The notes beneath the pieces are model-generated. The model saw only the letters and a program-made list of their open reading frames with translations, made no database searches and had not been told where the DNA came from. Source: Rhizobium sp. Leaf262 (GTDB lineage Bacteria; Pseudomonadota; Alphaproteobacteria; Rhizobiales; Rhizobiaceae). Taken from it: a stretch of 64,000 nucleotides of DNA. Positions 44,081-54,656 of this stretch are shown here, one piece after another. The first letter of the stretch is position 1. Each line of letters starts with the position of its first letter. The stretch lies in contig NZ_LMMM01000020.1 in NCBI RefSeq assembly GCF_001422245.1, positions 1 through 64,000 on the forward strand. The letters are read 5' to 3'. Made by a program: the position numbers and the translations under genes.

Positions 44081-46782
44081 TCTTTTTCTCTCGGCAAATG
44101 TGGCGCAGACGATGCGGGCATGCGGATGGTGAAAATGGCTCCGCTATCATCCTTGCGATTTCTTGCGCTTATCGTTCCGCCCATTGCCTCGACGAAACCG
44201 CGGCAGATAGCAAGCCCCAGACCCGTCCCGGCTCTAACGTAATCCGTTTTCCTGGCTCTGTAAAAGCTGTCGAATATTCGAACGAGGTCCTCAGGCGGCA
44301 CGCCAGGGCCTTCGTCGGAGACCGATACGAAAATCCAGCCATCATCATGCCAACTGCGAATGCCGATCACCGATTTCGGCGGACCATATTTGGCAGCATT
44401 GTCCAGAAGATTGAAAAGAACCTGTTCAAACAGAACGGGGTCAACCTTCAACATCGGAAGATCGTCGGGAATATCGACTGTCAGGCGGTGCTCCGCCATG
44501 ATCTTTGCCGCACGGGCCAGCGCCGTACCGACGATATCGCCGACGAAATGCAGGGCGTAGTTCGGCTCCATCGTGCCAGAGCCGATGCGGGTCATGTCGA
44601 GGAGATTGGCAATGAAGCGGTTCAGCCTCTCGGACTCGTCGATGATCGTGCCAAGCAGTTCAGATTTGGCCTCTTGTGAAATTTCCGCATCGAAATCCTG
44701 CAGGGTTCCAGCCGATCCCATGATCGCGGCAAGCGGCGTTTTCAGGTCGTGGGAGATCGACGTCAGCAGCGCGGTACGTAATTTATCCGTCTCCGCCGCC
44801 AGTTTGGCCTTGTCGACATCCGAAACGAGCCTGACACGCTCGATCGCGAGTGCTGCCTGATCCGCCAATGCATCAAACAGCCGCTGCTGTTGCGGGGTCA
44901 GCAGCGGACCCTGTTTATCGTTGTCGAGACCAATGACGCCGACCGCTTCACGACCCGTCCGCAAAGGCAAATAGAGCCTCTTCGCGCCTGGCAGGGTTTC
45001 TGCGGCGCGACCGGCCGGACGATCATGCTCCCATGCCCATTTGGCCGCGACGATGTCGGCGTCGACAAGTGTATCGTCAGGAGGATACCCAGCCTTAACC
45101 GTGATGTTTCCATTTTCCGGCAAGAGAATGACGACACGCACGCCGAGCATGGACGCCATTTGAAATGCGGTGACCCACAAAACATCATCCAGCGTGCCGG
45201 TTCCCGCAAGCTTCTTGGAAAACAGATAGAGGTCTTCGGTGGTGCGAGCCCTCTGCCGCGCCGCAGTAGCCTGACGCTGAACGGCGGCTGTGAGGTTCGA
45301 TGCAACGATGGCGATGCCAAGATAAAAAAACAGTGCGACCACACTTTCGGGATCGCGGACAGTCAGCGTGTAGCGAGGCTCCAGAAAAAAGAAATTGAAA
45401 GATACCGCCCCCAGGAAAGAGGCAAAGAGGCCTGGCCCAAGCCCGCCTCGAACCGCAGATGCCATGACGGACATCAGGAACACCAGCGCCAGATTGCGCA
45501 CGTCGAGCGTCTGATCGAGCGCAATACCGGCGCAGACCGCCAGGCCTACGAAGATCGCGCTTTGAATGTAGTGCTTGAGTTTAAGCGGAGTCGGCGGCGC
45601 TGCGGTCTTGACCGCCCACTGCGGCTCGTCCTTTCGGTCTTCGCCGGAGATGACGTGAACGCTGATATTGCCTGCGTGATTGATCAGATCATGGGTGACC
45701 GATCCCTGCCACCATTGTCGCCAGCGCGGTTTTTCCGGGCGACCGACAACCAGATGCGTGAAGTTCTTGGAATTGGCGTAGGCGATGATTTCCTTGGATG
45801 GGTGAAGCGCAGGCAAGGTCACGGTTTCGGCGCCAAGCTGCTGGGCAAGCCGCATATTGGCTGCAAGCCGATCCTTCTCCTGATCGGACAGGAACGCGGT
45901 TCTCGGCATTTCCAGATGCAGAACCGCCCAGGGAGACTTCATGCGGTCAGCTTGGCGCCGGGCGTAGCGGACGAGACTTGCACCGTTGCGCCCATGATCG
46001 AGGCAGACAAGAACACGATCGCCAGCCGCCCAGGGACCGGAAATGGCATTGGCCTGCATGTGGCTGAGCAACTGCTCGTCCACCCGCTGGGCGGTGCGGC
46101 GCAGGGCCAGCTCCCGCAGCGCTGTCAGATTACCGGGAGAGAAATAGTTCTCAAGCGCGCTTTTGGCCGTGGTCGGCACATAGATTTTGCCATCCGCGAG
46201 ACGCTTGATCAGATCGTCCGGTGTGATGTCGATGATCTCGACATCATCCGCCTTGTCGATGATCGTATCGGGAACAGTCTCGCGAACCCTGATCTTGGTG
46301 ATCTGCGCCACGACGTCGTTCAGACTTTCGATGTGCTGGATGTTGAGGGTCGAATAGACATCGATACCTTTGGACAGGATTTCCTGCACGTCCATGTAAC
46401 GCTTGGGATGGCGGCTGCCGATGGCATTCGTATGGGCGAGCTCGTCGACAAGGACCAATGCAGGCCGGCGAGCGATAATCCCGTCTAGATCCATCTCGTC
46501 CAGCAGATGCCCGTGATAGTCCGTCTTGCAACGCGGGACGATTTCCAGCCCTTCGACCAGCGCCTGCGTTTCCTTGCGCCCATGGGTTTCGACCACGCCG
46601 ATGACGACATCCAGCCCGTCCGCTTTTTGAGCGTGACCGGACAGCAGCATTTCATACGTCTTGCCGACACCGGGTGCCGCTCCAAGGAAAATCTTCAGCC
46701 GTCCGCGCGTCTCGCGCTCTGCATGCTCCAGAAGCGCGTCCGGTGAAGGCCTGGTTTCCTTATCGCGAGTCTCGTCCGGCAT
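44077..46782 (-). CDS. kdpD: Kdp sensor histidine kinase KdpD
   Basis: About 901 residues from the ATG at 46782, seven bases after AGAGG. The frame is open to 46839, but that part overlaps kdpC. The N-terminal KdpD domain has Walker-A-like GAAPGVGKTYEML and LVLVDELAHTN, followed by a universal-stress-like domain (VLVCLDHGRNGASLVRYARR). Four membrane helices near residues 390-480 (DUF4118) come next, then a GAF domain, H-box SISHDLKTPLAAIMGSAG and the ATPase domain ending with GTGLGLAICRGFVEAMGG. It senses K+ limitation and turgor and phosphorylates KdpE. Confidence 0.96.
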   Translation of the reverse strand: MPDETRDKETRPSPDALLEHAERETRGRLKIFLGAAPGVGKTYEMLLSGHAQKADGLDVVIGVVETHGRKETQALVEGLEIVPRCKTDYHGHLLDEMDLDGIIARRPALVLVDELAHTNAIGSRHPKRYMDVQEILSKGIDVYSTLNIQHIESLNDVVAQITKIRVRETVPDTIIDKADDVEIIDITPDDLIKRLADGKIYVPTTAKSALENYFSPGNLTALRELALRRTAQRVDEQLLSHMQANAISGPWAAGDRVLVCLDHGRNGASLVRYARRQADRMKSPWAVLHLEMPRTAFLSDQEKDRLAANMRLAQQLGAETVTLPALHPSKEIIAYANSKNFTHLVVGRPEKPRWRQWWQGSVTHDLINHAGNISVHVISGEDRKDEPQWAVKTAAPPTPLKLKHYIQSAIFVGLAVCAGIALDQTLDVRNLALVFLMSVMASAVRGGLGPGLFASFLGAVSFNFFFLEPRYTLTVRDPESVVALFFYLGIAIVASNLTAAVQRQATAARQRARTTEDLYLFSKKLAGTGTLDDVLWVTAFQMASMLGVRVVILLPENGNITVKAGYPPDDTLVDADIVAAKWAWEHDRPAGRAAETLPGAKRLYLPLRTGREAVGVIGLDNDKQGPLLTPQQQRLFDALADQAALAIERVRLVSDVDKAKLAAETDKLRTALLTSISHDLKTPLAAIMGSAGTLQDFDAEISQEAKSELLGTIIDESERLNRFIANLLDMTRIGSGTMEPNYALHFVGDIVGTALARAAKIMAEHRLTVDIPDDLPMLKVDPVLFEQVLFNLLDNAAKYGPPKSVIGIRSWHDDGWIFVSVSDEGPGVPPEDLVRIFDSFYRARKTDYVRAGTGLGLAICRGFVEAMGGTISARNRKDDSGAIFTIRMPASSAPHLPREKE

Positions 46783-46835
46783 AGGTGACCTCTTCATGGA
46801 ACGACTGGACTCGTTGGCGAGCCCAGTCATCGCCC

Positions 46836-47402
46836 TCATGGATGCGCGGCGTCAAGCGCAATATTCAGCAAAAGCACATTCACGACGGGCTCACCCAGAA
46901 AGCCCAGATGGCGTCCTTCGACATGGTCTTCCACCAGAGCGCGCAGCACGGTTTCATCCATGTTTCGGGCACGTGCGATACGCGGCACCTGAAACAGCGC
47001 GGCCTCTGGAGAAAGATGTGGATCAAGGCCGCTGCCGGAAGCCGTCACGAGTTCTATCGGCACCGGGACATTCGGATTCGACGCCTTTTCCACCTCAAAA
47101 TCGGTCTTTACGCGATCAATGAGCTTTGCGCTGGTGGGCCCAAGGTTGGAACCGGAAGACGCAGCCGCGTCATAGCCAGTCCCTGCCGCCGAAGGTCGAC
47201 CGTGGAAATGACCCTCGTCCGTAAAAGTTTGGCCGATCAAGCTGGAGCCGATGACTTTGCCGTTGGCCTCAATCAGGCTGCCATTGGCCTGCGATGGGAA
47301 AACGAATTGAGCAAAGCCCGTCATGGCGAGAGGATAGATCAGGCCGGTTATGACGGTGGTCGCGATGATCATGACCAGAGCGGGGCGGATGATTTTGAAC
47401 AT
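46836..47402 (-). CDS. kdpC: Potassium-transporting ATPase subunit KdpC
   Basis: 188 residues with GGAG before the ATG. One N-terminal membrane helix ([25 protein letters not shown]) anchors a periplasmic domain with [35 protein letters not shown] and [21 protein letters not shown], all conserved in KdpC. It stabilises KdpA-KdpB and increases apparent ATP affinity. It lies 11 bases after kdpB. Confidence 0.97.
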   Translation of the reverse strand: MFKIIRPALVMIIATTVITGLIYPLAMTGFAQFVFPSQANGSLIEANGKVIGSSLIGQTFTDEGHFHGRPSAAGTGYDAAASSGSNLGPTSAKLIDRVKTDFEVEKASNPNVPVPIELVTASGSGLDPHLSPEAALFQVPRIARARNMDETVLRALVEDHVEGRHLGFLGEPVVNVLLLNIALDAAHP

Positions 47403-47413
47403 GTTCGAACTCC

Positions 47414-49510
47414 TTAAGCGAGACCGAGAGCGGTGATCGCCATGTCGATGGCCTTGATCCCGATGAACGGAACGATGATGCCACCCAGACCGTAGATGAG
47501 CAGGTTGCGAGACAGCAGCGACCCCGCACCCACGGCGCGGTATTTCACGCCCCGCAAGGACAGCGGGATGAGTGCGATGATGATGAGCGCATTGAAGATG
47601 ATCGCGGACAGAATGGCGCTTTGCGGCGTGGCAAGCCCCATGATGTTCAATGCATTGAGCTGCGGATAGAACGCCAGAAACATCGCCGGAATGATTGCGA
47701 AATATTTGGCGATATCGTTTGCGATCGAAAACGTCGTCAGCGCGCCACGGGTCATCAGCAACTGCTTGCCGATTTCAACGATTTCGATGAGCTTGGTGGG
47801 ATCGGAATCCAGATCCACCATATTCCCGGCTTCTCTGGCGGCCACGGTGCCGGTGTTCATGGCAACGCCGACGTCCGACTGGGCCAGAGCGGGCGCGTCA
47901 TTGGTTCCGTCTCCGCACATGGCCACCAGCTTGCCCTTGGCTTGCTCCTCACGGATCAGGGCGAGCTTCATCTCCGGCGTGGCCTGAGCGAGAAAATCGT
48001 CCACACCCGCCTCTGCGGCGATTGCGGCGGCGGTCATCGGGTTGTCGCCCGTGATCATCACGGTACGAATACCCATCTTGCGCAATTCCGCGAAACGCTC
48101 AAAAATTCCGCCTTTCACGATATCCTTCAGATAGATAACACCGAGAAGCTTGCCGTCTCGCGCCACGGCAAGCGGGGTGCCGCCGAGCTTGGAGATTTCC
48201 TGCGAGATGTTTTGTATTTCCTCGACGGACCGGGCACTGACACCGCCGTCCTGTGCGAAACGCACATCGTTGAGAATAGCCTCCACCGCGCCTTTGCGGA
48301 TCGACGATCCGTCGAGGTCGACCCCACTCATTCGGCTCTGTGCCGTAAAGGGAACGAACGTCGCATGCAGATTTTGCATGTCGCGGGCGCGGATCCCGTA
48401 TTTTTCCTTAGCAAGGATGACGATCGAGCGGCCTTCAGGCGTCTCATCCGCAAGCGAGGCCAATTGTGCGGCATCGGCAAGCTGTTCTGCGGTAAAGCCA
48501 CCAACGGGACGGAATTCCGTAGCCTGACGGTTACCGAGCGTGATTGTGCCGGTCTTATCGAGAAGCAAGGTGTCGATATCGCCCGCTGCTTCCACCGCAC
48601 GACCCGATGTCGCCAGCACGTTGAAACGGACCAGACGGTCCATGCCGGCAATGCCGATTGCGGACAGGAGGGCACCAATGGTCGTTGGAATGAGTGTTAC
48701 GAACAACGCGACAAGCACGATGATCGGGATAGAGCCCCCTGCATAAGACGCGAAACTCGGTATGGTCGCAACAGCCAGAACGAAGATCAGCGTCATGCCC
48801 GCAAGCAGTATGTTGAGAGCGATTTCGTTGGGGGTCTTCTGGCGTTCGGCTCCTTCGACCAGCGCGATCATGCGATCGATGAAGGTGGAGCCTGCAACAG
48901 CGGTGATGCGTACACAAATCCAGTCCGACAAGACCTGCGTGCCACCCGTTACGGCAGACCGGTCGCCACCGGATTCCCGGATCACAGGCGCGGACTCCCC
49001 CGTGATGGCAGCCTCATTGACGGAGGCTACGCCTTCTATCACCTCTCCGTCCGAAGGAATGATGTCACCAGCTTCCACAACGACGATGTCGTTGACCTTG
49101 AGGCTGGTTCCCGGGACGGTCGTAAACTGGCTACGGTCCTGGCCTGAAAGGAGTTTTGCCTGTGTCTCCGTTCGTGTTTTTCGTAGGGAGTTTGCCTGCG
49201 CCTTGCCACGACCCTCGGCCACCGCTTCGGCAAAGTTCGCAAAAAGAACCGTGAACCAGAGCCAGATGTTGATCTGAAAGGAAAAGCCGAGACTATCGCT
49301 TCCTTTCACCAGATCGCGCAGGAAGAGGATGGTCGTGAGCACCGACACGGTGGCGACCACGAACATGACGGGGTTCTTGACCAGCTTCCTCGGATCGAGC
49401 TTTGTAAAAGCACCACCCAATGCCGGAAGAAGGATGCTGCTATCCAAGATCGGAACGGACTTGACGCCGACGGACTTGGGAGCAGAGATTATTCTAGACT
49501 GGCTCATCAT
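47414..49510 (-). CDS. kdpB: Potassium-transporting ATPase subunit KdpB
   Basis: 698 residues, a P-type ATPase. Visible are [22 protein letters not shown], the actuator TGES, the phosphorylation site [18 protein letters not shown] (Asp near 320), the ATP-binding KGAVEAIL segment and the hinge [20 protein letters not shown]. It hydrolyses ATP and, with KdpA, drives high-affinity K+ import. The start codon is one of two consecutive ATG codons. Confidence 0.97.
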   Translation of the reverse strand: MMSQSRIISAPKSVGVKSVPILDSSILLPALGGAFTKLDPRKLVKNPVMFVVATVSVLTTILFLRDLVKGSDSLGFSFQINIWLWFTVLFANFAEAVAEGRGKAQANSLRKTRTETQAKLLSGQDRSQFTTVPGTSLKVNDIVVVEAGDIIPSDGEVIEGVASVNEAAITGESAPVIRESGGDRSAVTGGTQVLSDWICVRITAVAGSTFIDRMIALVEGAERQKTPNEIALNILLAGMTLIFVLAVATIPSFASYAGGSIPIIVLVALFVTLIPTTIGALLSAIGIAGMDRLVRFNVLATSGRAVEAAGDIDTLLLDKTGTITLGNRQATEFRPVGGFTAEQLADAAQLASLADETPEGRSIVILAKEKYGIRARDMQNLHATFVPFTAQSRMSGVDLDGSSIRKGAVEAILNDVRFAQDGGVSARSVEEIQNISQEISKLGGTPLAVARDGKLLGVIYLKDIVKGGIFERFAELRKMGIRTVMITGDNPMTAAAIAAEAGVDDFLAQATPEMKLALIREEQAKGKLVAMCGDGTNDAPALAQSDVGVAMNTGTVAAREAGNMVDLDSDPTKLIEIVEIGKQLLMTRGALTTFSIANDIAKYFAIIPAMFLAFYPQLNALNIMGLATPQSAILSAIIFNALIIIALIPLSLRGVKYRAVGAGSLLSRNLLIYGLGGIIVPFIGIKAIDMAITALGLA

Positions 49511-49627
49511 TGAGACTCCAGCTGCATGACCTGACGACGGCTGCTTTGGCAGATCGGGTCGGTCGTGTAGGACATTGAAAGTAAAGATGTGGACATGGCA
49601 GGTCTCGGGATATCCCGTTCGCTCACC

Positions 49628-51331
49628 TTAGAAAGTCTGTCCCGCTGCCATCATGAAGTGCTCGACGATCGGGCCAAGCGCCAGCGACGGCAGGAACGTC
49701 AGGCCACCGATGATCAGGATCGATCCAACGAGCAGGCCGACGAAGAGTCCACCATCGGTCGGCAACGTGCCGGCTGACGTCGGAACGGTCTTTTTCGCGG
49801 CAAGGGACCCAGCAATGGCGAGAGCAGGAATGATGACCAGGAAGCGGCCCATCAGCATCGCCATCCCGATGGTCGTATTGTACCAGGAGGTGTTGGCGCT
49901 CAGGCCTCCGAAGGCCGATCCGTTATTGGCAGCGGCGGACGTGTAGGCATACAGGATTTCAGAGAAGCCATGTGGTCCACCTGTCCCCACCGACGCCACT
50001 GCCGAGGGCAGAATGCTGGCGATGGCGGTGAAAACAAGCATGGCGAGCGGCAGGCAAAGGATCGCAAGCACGGCCATCTTCATTTCTTTCGCCTCGATCT
50101 TCTTGCCGAGATATTCAGGTGTGCGACCGACCATCAGCCCAGCCACGAAGATGGCGATGATGATGAACATGATGATGCCGTAGAAACCCGCACCCACGCC
50201 GCCGACGATGATCTCACCGAGCTGCATGTTGATCAGCGGTACGAGCCCGCCGAGCGCGGTGAACGAACCATGCATCGCATTGACCGCGCCACATGATGCT
50301 GCAGTGGTAATGACCGCGAAGAGAGAGGACAAGACGACCCCGAAGCGCACTTCCTTGCCTTCCATGTTGCCACCGGAAAGACCGAGCGACTGCATGATCG
50401 GATTGCCGGAAGCCTCGGCCCAGTAGACAATGGCCACACCAGCGAGGAACAGAATGCCCATAGCCGACAAGATCGCCCAACCCTGGCGCTGATTACCGAC
50501 CATGCGTCCGAAGACGTTGGTGAAAGCTGCTCCGATTGCGAAGATCGAAAGCATCTGGATCATGTTCGACAGGCTGTCAGGGTTTTCGAACGGGTGGGCC
50601 GAATTGGCGTTGAAGAAGCCGCCGCCATTGGTGCCCAGCATTTTGATGGCGAGCTGAGATGCCACGGGACCGACAGCAATCGTCTGCTGCGCACCCTCCA
50701 GCGTCGACGCCGTTACATACGGCCCCAGCGTCTGCGGCACACCCAAAGCAACGTAGACGATCGTCAACACGATACAGATCGGCAGCAGAACGTAGAGGGT
50801 GGCGCGGGTCATATCGACCCAGAAATTGCCGATTGCCTTGCCGGAGGACCGGGCAAACGCGCGGATCAGGCCGATCGCTATCGCCATACCGGTTGCTGCG
50901 GATACGAAATTCTGGACCCCCAGGCCCGCCATCTGCGAAAAATACGACATCGTGCTTTCGCCGCCGTAGCTCTGCCAATTGGTATTGGCGACGAAACTGA
51001 TGGCCGTGTTGAACGACAGGTCGGGTGCGACTGAAGCCATCCCAGCAGGATTGAAGGGCAAAATGTTCTGGAAACGGAGGATTCCGTACAACAGCAAAAA
51101 GCCGGCGAGGTTGAAGGCCAACATTGCCAAAGCATAGCCGCCCCAGTGCTGCTCCTCGTCAGAGGATGTGCCTGCCAAGGCGTAGAGACGCCGTTCGACC
51201 GGCTTGAGAAGTGGAGAGAGCCAAGTGTTTTCTCCCGAAAACACACGAGTCATATAGGCGCCAAGCGGCTTGACCAGTAAAATCAGGACTCCGCAGAACG
51301 CAAAGATCTGTAACCATCCGTTGAGTGTCAT
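49628..51331 (-). CDS. kdpA: Potassium-transporting ATPase subunit KdpA
   Basis: 567 residues with about ten membrane helices and four selectivity-filter-like loops, including [48 protein letters not shown] and [23 protein letters not shown]. KdpA selects and conducts K+ in the KdpFABC complex. The gap to kdpB is 117 bases without an obvious gene. Confidence 0.97.
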   Translation of the reverse strand: MTLNGWLQIFAFCGVLILLVKPLGAYMTRVFSGENTWLSPLLKPVERRLYALAGTSSDEEQHWGGYALAMLAFNLAGFLLLYGILRFQNILPFNPAGMASVAPDLSFNTAISFVANTNWQSYGGESTMSYFSQMAGLGVQNFVSAATGMAIAIGLIRAFARSSGKAIGNFWVDMTRATLYVLLPICIVLTIVYVALGVPQTLGPYVTASTLEGAQQTIAVGPVASQLAIKMLGTNGGGFFNANSAHPFENPDSLSNMIQMLSIFAIGAAFTNVFGRMVGNQRQGWAILSAMGILFLAGVAIVYWAEASGNPIMQSLGLSGGNMEGKEVRFGVVLSSLFAVITTAASCGAVNAMHGSFTALGGLVPLINMQLGEIIVGGVGAGFYGIIMFIIIAIFVAGLMVGRTPEYLGKKIEAKEMKMAVLAILCLPLAMLVFTAIASILPSAVASVGTGGPHGFSEILYAYTSAAANNGSAFGGLSANTSWYNTTIGMAMLMGRFLVIIPALAIAGSLAAKKTVPTSAGTLPTDGGLFVGLLVGSILIIGGLTFLPSLALGPIVEHFMMAAGQTF

Positions 51332-51411
51332 GGATGCAAACTTTCAAATACCGGAACCCGAAGGGCTGCCGGTGCTATCGGAAGCGGTGGTGAGGTTCAT
51401 GCGCGCTCGTT

Positions 51412-51501
51412 TCAGAACCGCTCTGGACGAACCAGCGCATAGATCAGGTATAGGGTGAGACCAGCCGTGACGACGCCGCTCAGCGCATAGTCGAAAAACA
51501 T
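51412..51501 (-). CDS. kdpF: Kdp subunit KdpF
   Basis: 29 residues, MFFDYALSGVVTAGLTLYLI plus a short YALVRPERF tail, from the ATG at 51501 with GAGGCG upstream. One membrane helix ending in the L-x-R-P-E-x-F pattern is the KdpF signature. It is a lipid-like stabiliser of the KdpABC complex. Confidence 0.9.
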   Translation of the reverse strand: MFFDYALSGVVTAGLTLYLIYALVRPERF

Positions 51502-51509
51502 TTTGCGCC

Positions 51510-51593
51510 TCACAACGTTTCGCAAGCGCGGACATAGACAAAGCAAAGGCCAAAGAAGGCCATCGCCATTAAGAGCAGAAGGAAATCCATCAT
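51510..51593 (-). CDS. 27-residue membrane peptide upstream of kdpF
   Basis: A small frame from ATG-ATG at 51593/51590 with AGGAG nine bases upstream encodes a single helix (MMDFLLLLMAMAFFGLCFVY, then VRACETL). It ends eight bases before the kdpF ATG. Similar short frames with a hydrophobic helix followed by YVRxCxxL often precede kdpF in proteobacteria, so it is probably real and translated. Its function is unknown; it could be another small subunit or a leader that couples translation. Confidence 0.6.
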   Translation of the reverse strand: MMDFLLLLMAMAFFGLCFVYVRACETL

Positions 51594-51630
51594 CGGTCTC
51601 GTCTCCTTTTGAATTGGGACATCGGCAGGT

Positions 51631-51662
51631 CATGCGTTGTGGTAACCACCACGTCACGCATG
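51631..51662. promoter_or_regulatory. Dyad-symmetric element upstream of kdp
   Basis: CATGCGT (51631-51637) and ACGCATG (51656-51662) flank a near-perfect GTGGTAACCAC (51639-51649). The element lies 38-69 bases before the first kdp small gene and is a good candidate for the KdpE operator or an overlapping promoter. Confidence 0.45.
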
Positions 51663-51918
51663 CTGCACGAACCGATATGGCGACAAATGACATAGGAATT
51701 CGAGACGGAGCCTCGAGCCAAGATATAAAAATCTCATAGGGATTTTGTCGGAAGCCACCAAAGACGTGGTCTTAGCGGCACGACTTCGAAAGCACGCCCG
51801 CGATCGAATAGAAGTCATGTCTTTCATCGCAAGTTCAATGAAATGTCATCACAAGCTGTGTGATTGGATGAACGATGGTGCCACAGCTGCGTTATCTTTT
51901 GAACGAAGGAGGCCAAGC

Positions 51919-52335
51919 ATGAGACGAGTGCTTTTAACATCTCTTCTTTCACTAGCCGCAACGCATGGGTTTGCTATGGACAGCCTATATGATCTGAACT
52001 GGAAAAACCGGGTCGTGCTAATCTTCGGTGATGCCAGCGACAAGACTGTCTCCAGACAGATTTCGCTGCTGGAGCGTCAGAAGGAGGAATTGGCAGAGCG
52101 GGACATGGTGGTTATCCATGTGTCCGGAAAGTCAGCTCAGACGGTGTACGGAGACGTGCCTGCCATGGACGGCGAAAACCTCAAACAGGATGTCGACGTC
52201 AAGGGCGATGGCTTCCATGTCGTTCTCGTGGGCAAGGACGGCGGCGTGAAGCTTCGTAGCGAGAAAATCGTCACCGATGTCGAAATATTCGATCTCGTAG
52301 ATCGCATGCCGATGCGACGTAGCGAGCAAAACTGA
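51919..52335 (+). CDS. DUF4174 domain periplasmic protein
   Basis: 138 residues from the ATG at 51919; AAGGAGG precedes it, while the longer frame from 51745 has no such site. A short signal peptide (RRVLLTSLLSLAATHGFA) leads to the DUF4174 domain with LYDLNWKNRVVLIFGDASD, LLERQKEELAERDMVVIHV and HVVLVGKDGGVKLRSEKIV. It is thioredoxin-like in outline but without a CxxC. The function of these periplasmic proteins is unknown. Confidence 0.82.
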   Translation: MRRVLLTSLLSLAATHGFAMDSLYDLNWKNRVVLIFGDASDKTVSRQISLLERQKEELAERDMVVIHVSGKSAQTVYGDVPAMDGENLKQDVDVKGDGFHVVLVGKDGGVKLRSEKIVTDVEIFDLVDRMPMRRSEQN

Positions 52336-52505
52336 CATCACTTCGGCTGCCATGTTTTCCCAGCAACAAACTATGCGGTGCCACCGCCATCGGATCGCCT
52401 CGTTTATTGGATTTCTTTTGGTCGCGAAACGTGCTGATTGACGCATGCCGCGACCGTTTTTTCATAAAACATTTTGATGACGTGCAAGTTTGGGAGGACT
52501 TACGA

Positions 52506-54626
52506 ATGAGCCAGATACTCACGATCGGCCAAGGGGATTTTACCCTCAACCTCCGCCTCCCGGAGCTCGGAATGCCTGAGATACTCTCCTTTGGGACGCG
52601 GGCCGTGTCACAAAGCGCAGTTTTCGACATCGAACGTTCCAGCCGCGTGAACGGTATGGATGTCGCCGTTCCCGCCTCGGTCCTGCTGCCAACGGGCGGC
52701 ATGGGTTTTTTCGGCTGGCCAGCGATAGTGGGACATCGTCAGGGGCGCGATTTCATACTCCAGTTCGGGGCATGGACAGTTGAGGGTTCGACGGAGAAGA
52801 CGGTTCTGAGAGCCGTCGACGGCATAGCGAAGATCGGCATCGAGATCACTCTGACGAGCCATCGGCCTGGTCTTGTCTCCATGTCCACGGCGCTGACCAA
52901 TCAAAGTGAGACGCCGTACCAATTGGACAGATGCATGGCCGCCACCTTCCCCGTTCCAGAGGGGCAAACGGAGTTGACCAGCTTCACCGGCATGTGGGGG
53001 CGTGAATTTCAGACACGCAGCGAAACGCTCGGCAACGGCATCTGGTTACAGGAAAGCCGCAGGGGCCGCACCTCGCATGACCGTTTTCCGATTGTCTTCC
53101 TCGAAAATGCCGGGCGACGTTTTGGTGTGACGATCGGGTGGAGCGGTAATCACCAGATGGTCATCGACCGCGCGGACGATGGCCGCAGACTGGTTCATCT
53201 TGGAGAACTGTTTGAGCCGGGCGAAGTCATTCTTGGCCCGGGAGAAACCTATCAAAGCCCCGTCGCCTATGCCGGAGCGGACGCCGAAGCGTTTCACGCT
53301 TTCGTCCGAGAGGAACTTCTCGATTGGCCAGGTGGTGCCATGTCACCAAGACCGGTGACGCTGAATACGTGGGAAGGCAATTACTTCGACCATCGAATGC
53401 CATCCCTGAAAGCGCAGGCAACAGCCGCCGCCAAGATAGGCATCGAGCGTTTTGTCCTTGATGACGGCTGGTTCGGCAAGCGTGACGACGACACCACGAG
53501 CCTCGGTGATTGGGATATCGATGCGCGCAAATATCCGCAAGGGCTGACGCCGCTCGTCGATCACGTTACAGGACTCGGGATGCAGTTCGGCATATGGTTC
53601 GAGCCTGAAATGGTCAACCCGACGTCCCAGCTGTTCAAGACTCACCCCGACTGGGCACTGCAGGTCGAAGGGCGTCCGCTGCTCCAGTCCCGAACCCAAC
53701 TGGTTCTTGATCTGACGCAAGCGGATGTTGCGGACTACCTGTTTGCGAAAATCGACACCATTCTCGCCCACCACGATGTTTCCTACATCAAGTGGGATAT
53801 GAACCGCGACCTGACACATGCGGGCGGACGCGATGGAAAGGCGAAGATCGCAGCACAGACCCGAGCTGTCTACGCTCTGATGGACCGCGTTCGCACCGCC
53901 CATCCCAACGTGGAAATAGAAAGCTGCGCATCCGGCGGGGGGCGGATCGATTTCGGCGTTTTGAAGCGCACCCATCGCGTCTGGACATCGGACTGCACCG
54001 ATGCGCTGGAACGCCTGGAAATACAGCGTGGGGCCTCGCTATTTATCCCGCCGGAAATTCTCGGAAGTCATATTTCCGCGTCACCAAACCACCAGACGGG
54101 CCGACAGCACAGTCTAGCTTTCCGGGCGCTGGTGGCGATGGCCTATCATCTGGGTGTCGAACTCAATCCACTGGAACTGACGAGCGAAGAAACCGCCGAA
54201 CTGGCGCTCTATATCGAAACCTACAAGCGTCTGCGCGGCGTTCTCCATGCCCCGGGCGCAAATTTCCATCTCCAACCAACCGACGGTCGCTATGTGTGGG
54301 GTGCCGCCACGCCAGAAAAGATCGTGCTCATTATTGCTCAAGGACCGCAGATGGTTGGCGAACAGCCCGCACCGCTACGATTGCCCGAGAGCGTCGCAAG
54401 ACTCGGTGGGGCATGGACGATCACCAACACACTCCCAGCAAAGCCGGAATTCATTCGCATCTCCGACGGGCAAAAGAAACTTCTGGCTGGCGATGTCGGA
54501 TTTACGCTTTCCGACATTGGAATTGCCGGCCTGCCCTTGCCTACGCTCAGACCGGAAAGCGCACTTCTGCTCGAGCTGGAGCGTGCCGGTGAAAGCAGGA
54601 AAGATCGTAACCTTCAGCCATCGTAG
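52506..54626 (+). CDS. Alpha-galactosidase, GH36
   Basis: 706 residues from the ATG at 52506 with GGGAGGA upstream; a longer frame begins at 52407. An N-terminal beta-sandwich precedes a TIM barrel. GH36 hallmarks are NTWEGNYFDH, ERFVLDDGWFGKRDDD, FGIWFEPEMVNP, the nucleophile in YIKWDMNRDLTH (near residue 445) and the acid/base Asp in RVWTSDCTDALERLEIQ (near 500), preceded by SCASGGGRIDFG. No signal peptide is visible, so the enzyme acts on imported melibiose/raffinose-type galactosides. No transporter or regulator adjoins. Confidence 0.93.
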   Translation: MSQILTIGQGDFTLNLRLPELGMPEILSFGTRAVSQSAVFDIERSSRVNGMDVAVPASVLLPTGGMGFFGWPAIVGHRQGRDFILQFGAWTVEGSTEKTVLRAVDGIAKIGIEITLTSHRPGLVSMSTALTNQSETPYQLDRCMAATFPVPEGQTELTSFTGMWGREFQTRSETLGNGIWLQESRRGRTSHDRFPIVFLENAGRRFGVTIGWSGNHQMVIDRADDGRRLVHLGELFEPGEVILGPGETYQSPVAYAGADAEAFHAFVREELLDWPGGAMSPRPVTLNTWEGNYFDHRMPSLKAQATAAAKIGIERFVLDDGWFGKRDDDTTSLGDWDIDARKYPQGLTPLVDHVTGLGMQFGIWFEPEMVNPTSQLFKTHPDWALQVEGRPLLQSRTQLVLDLTQADVADYLFAKIDTILAHHDVSYIKWDMNRDLTHAGGRDGKAKIAAQTRAVYALMDRVRTAHPNVEIESCASGGGRIDFGVLKRTHRVWTSDCTDALERLEIQRGASLFIPPEILGSHISASPNHQTGRQHSLAFRALVAMAYHLGVELNPLELTSEETAELALYIETYKRLRGVLHAPGANFHLQPTDGRYVWGAATPEKIVLIIAQGPQMVGEQPAPLRLPESVARLGGAWTITNTLPAKPEFIRISDGQKKLLAGDVGFTLSDIGIAGLPLPTLRPESALLLELERAGESRKDRNLQPS

Positions 54627-54656
54627 CGTCTAGCCGCCAGGACCGGATCACTGCGT

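Noticed and set aside
44890-46488. 532-codon open frame on the plus strand
   Set aside because: It is antisense to kdpD; composition and lack of motifs mark it as a shadow.
47621-49147. 508-codon open frame on the plus strand
   Set aside because: It is antisense to kdpB, His- and Arg-rich, with no recognisable domain.
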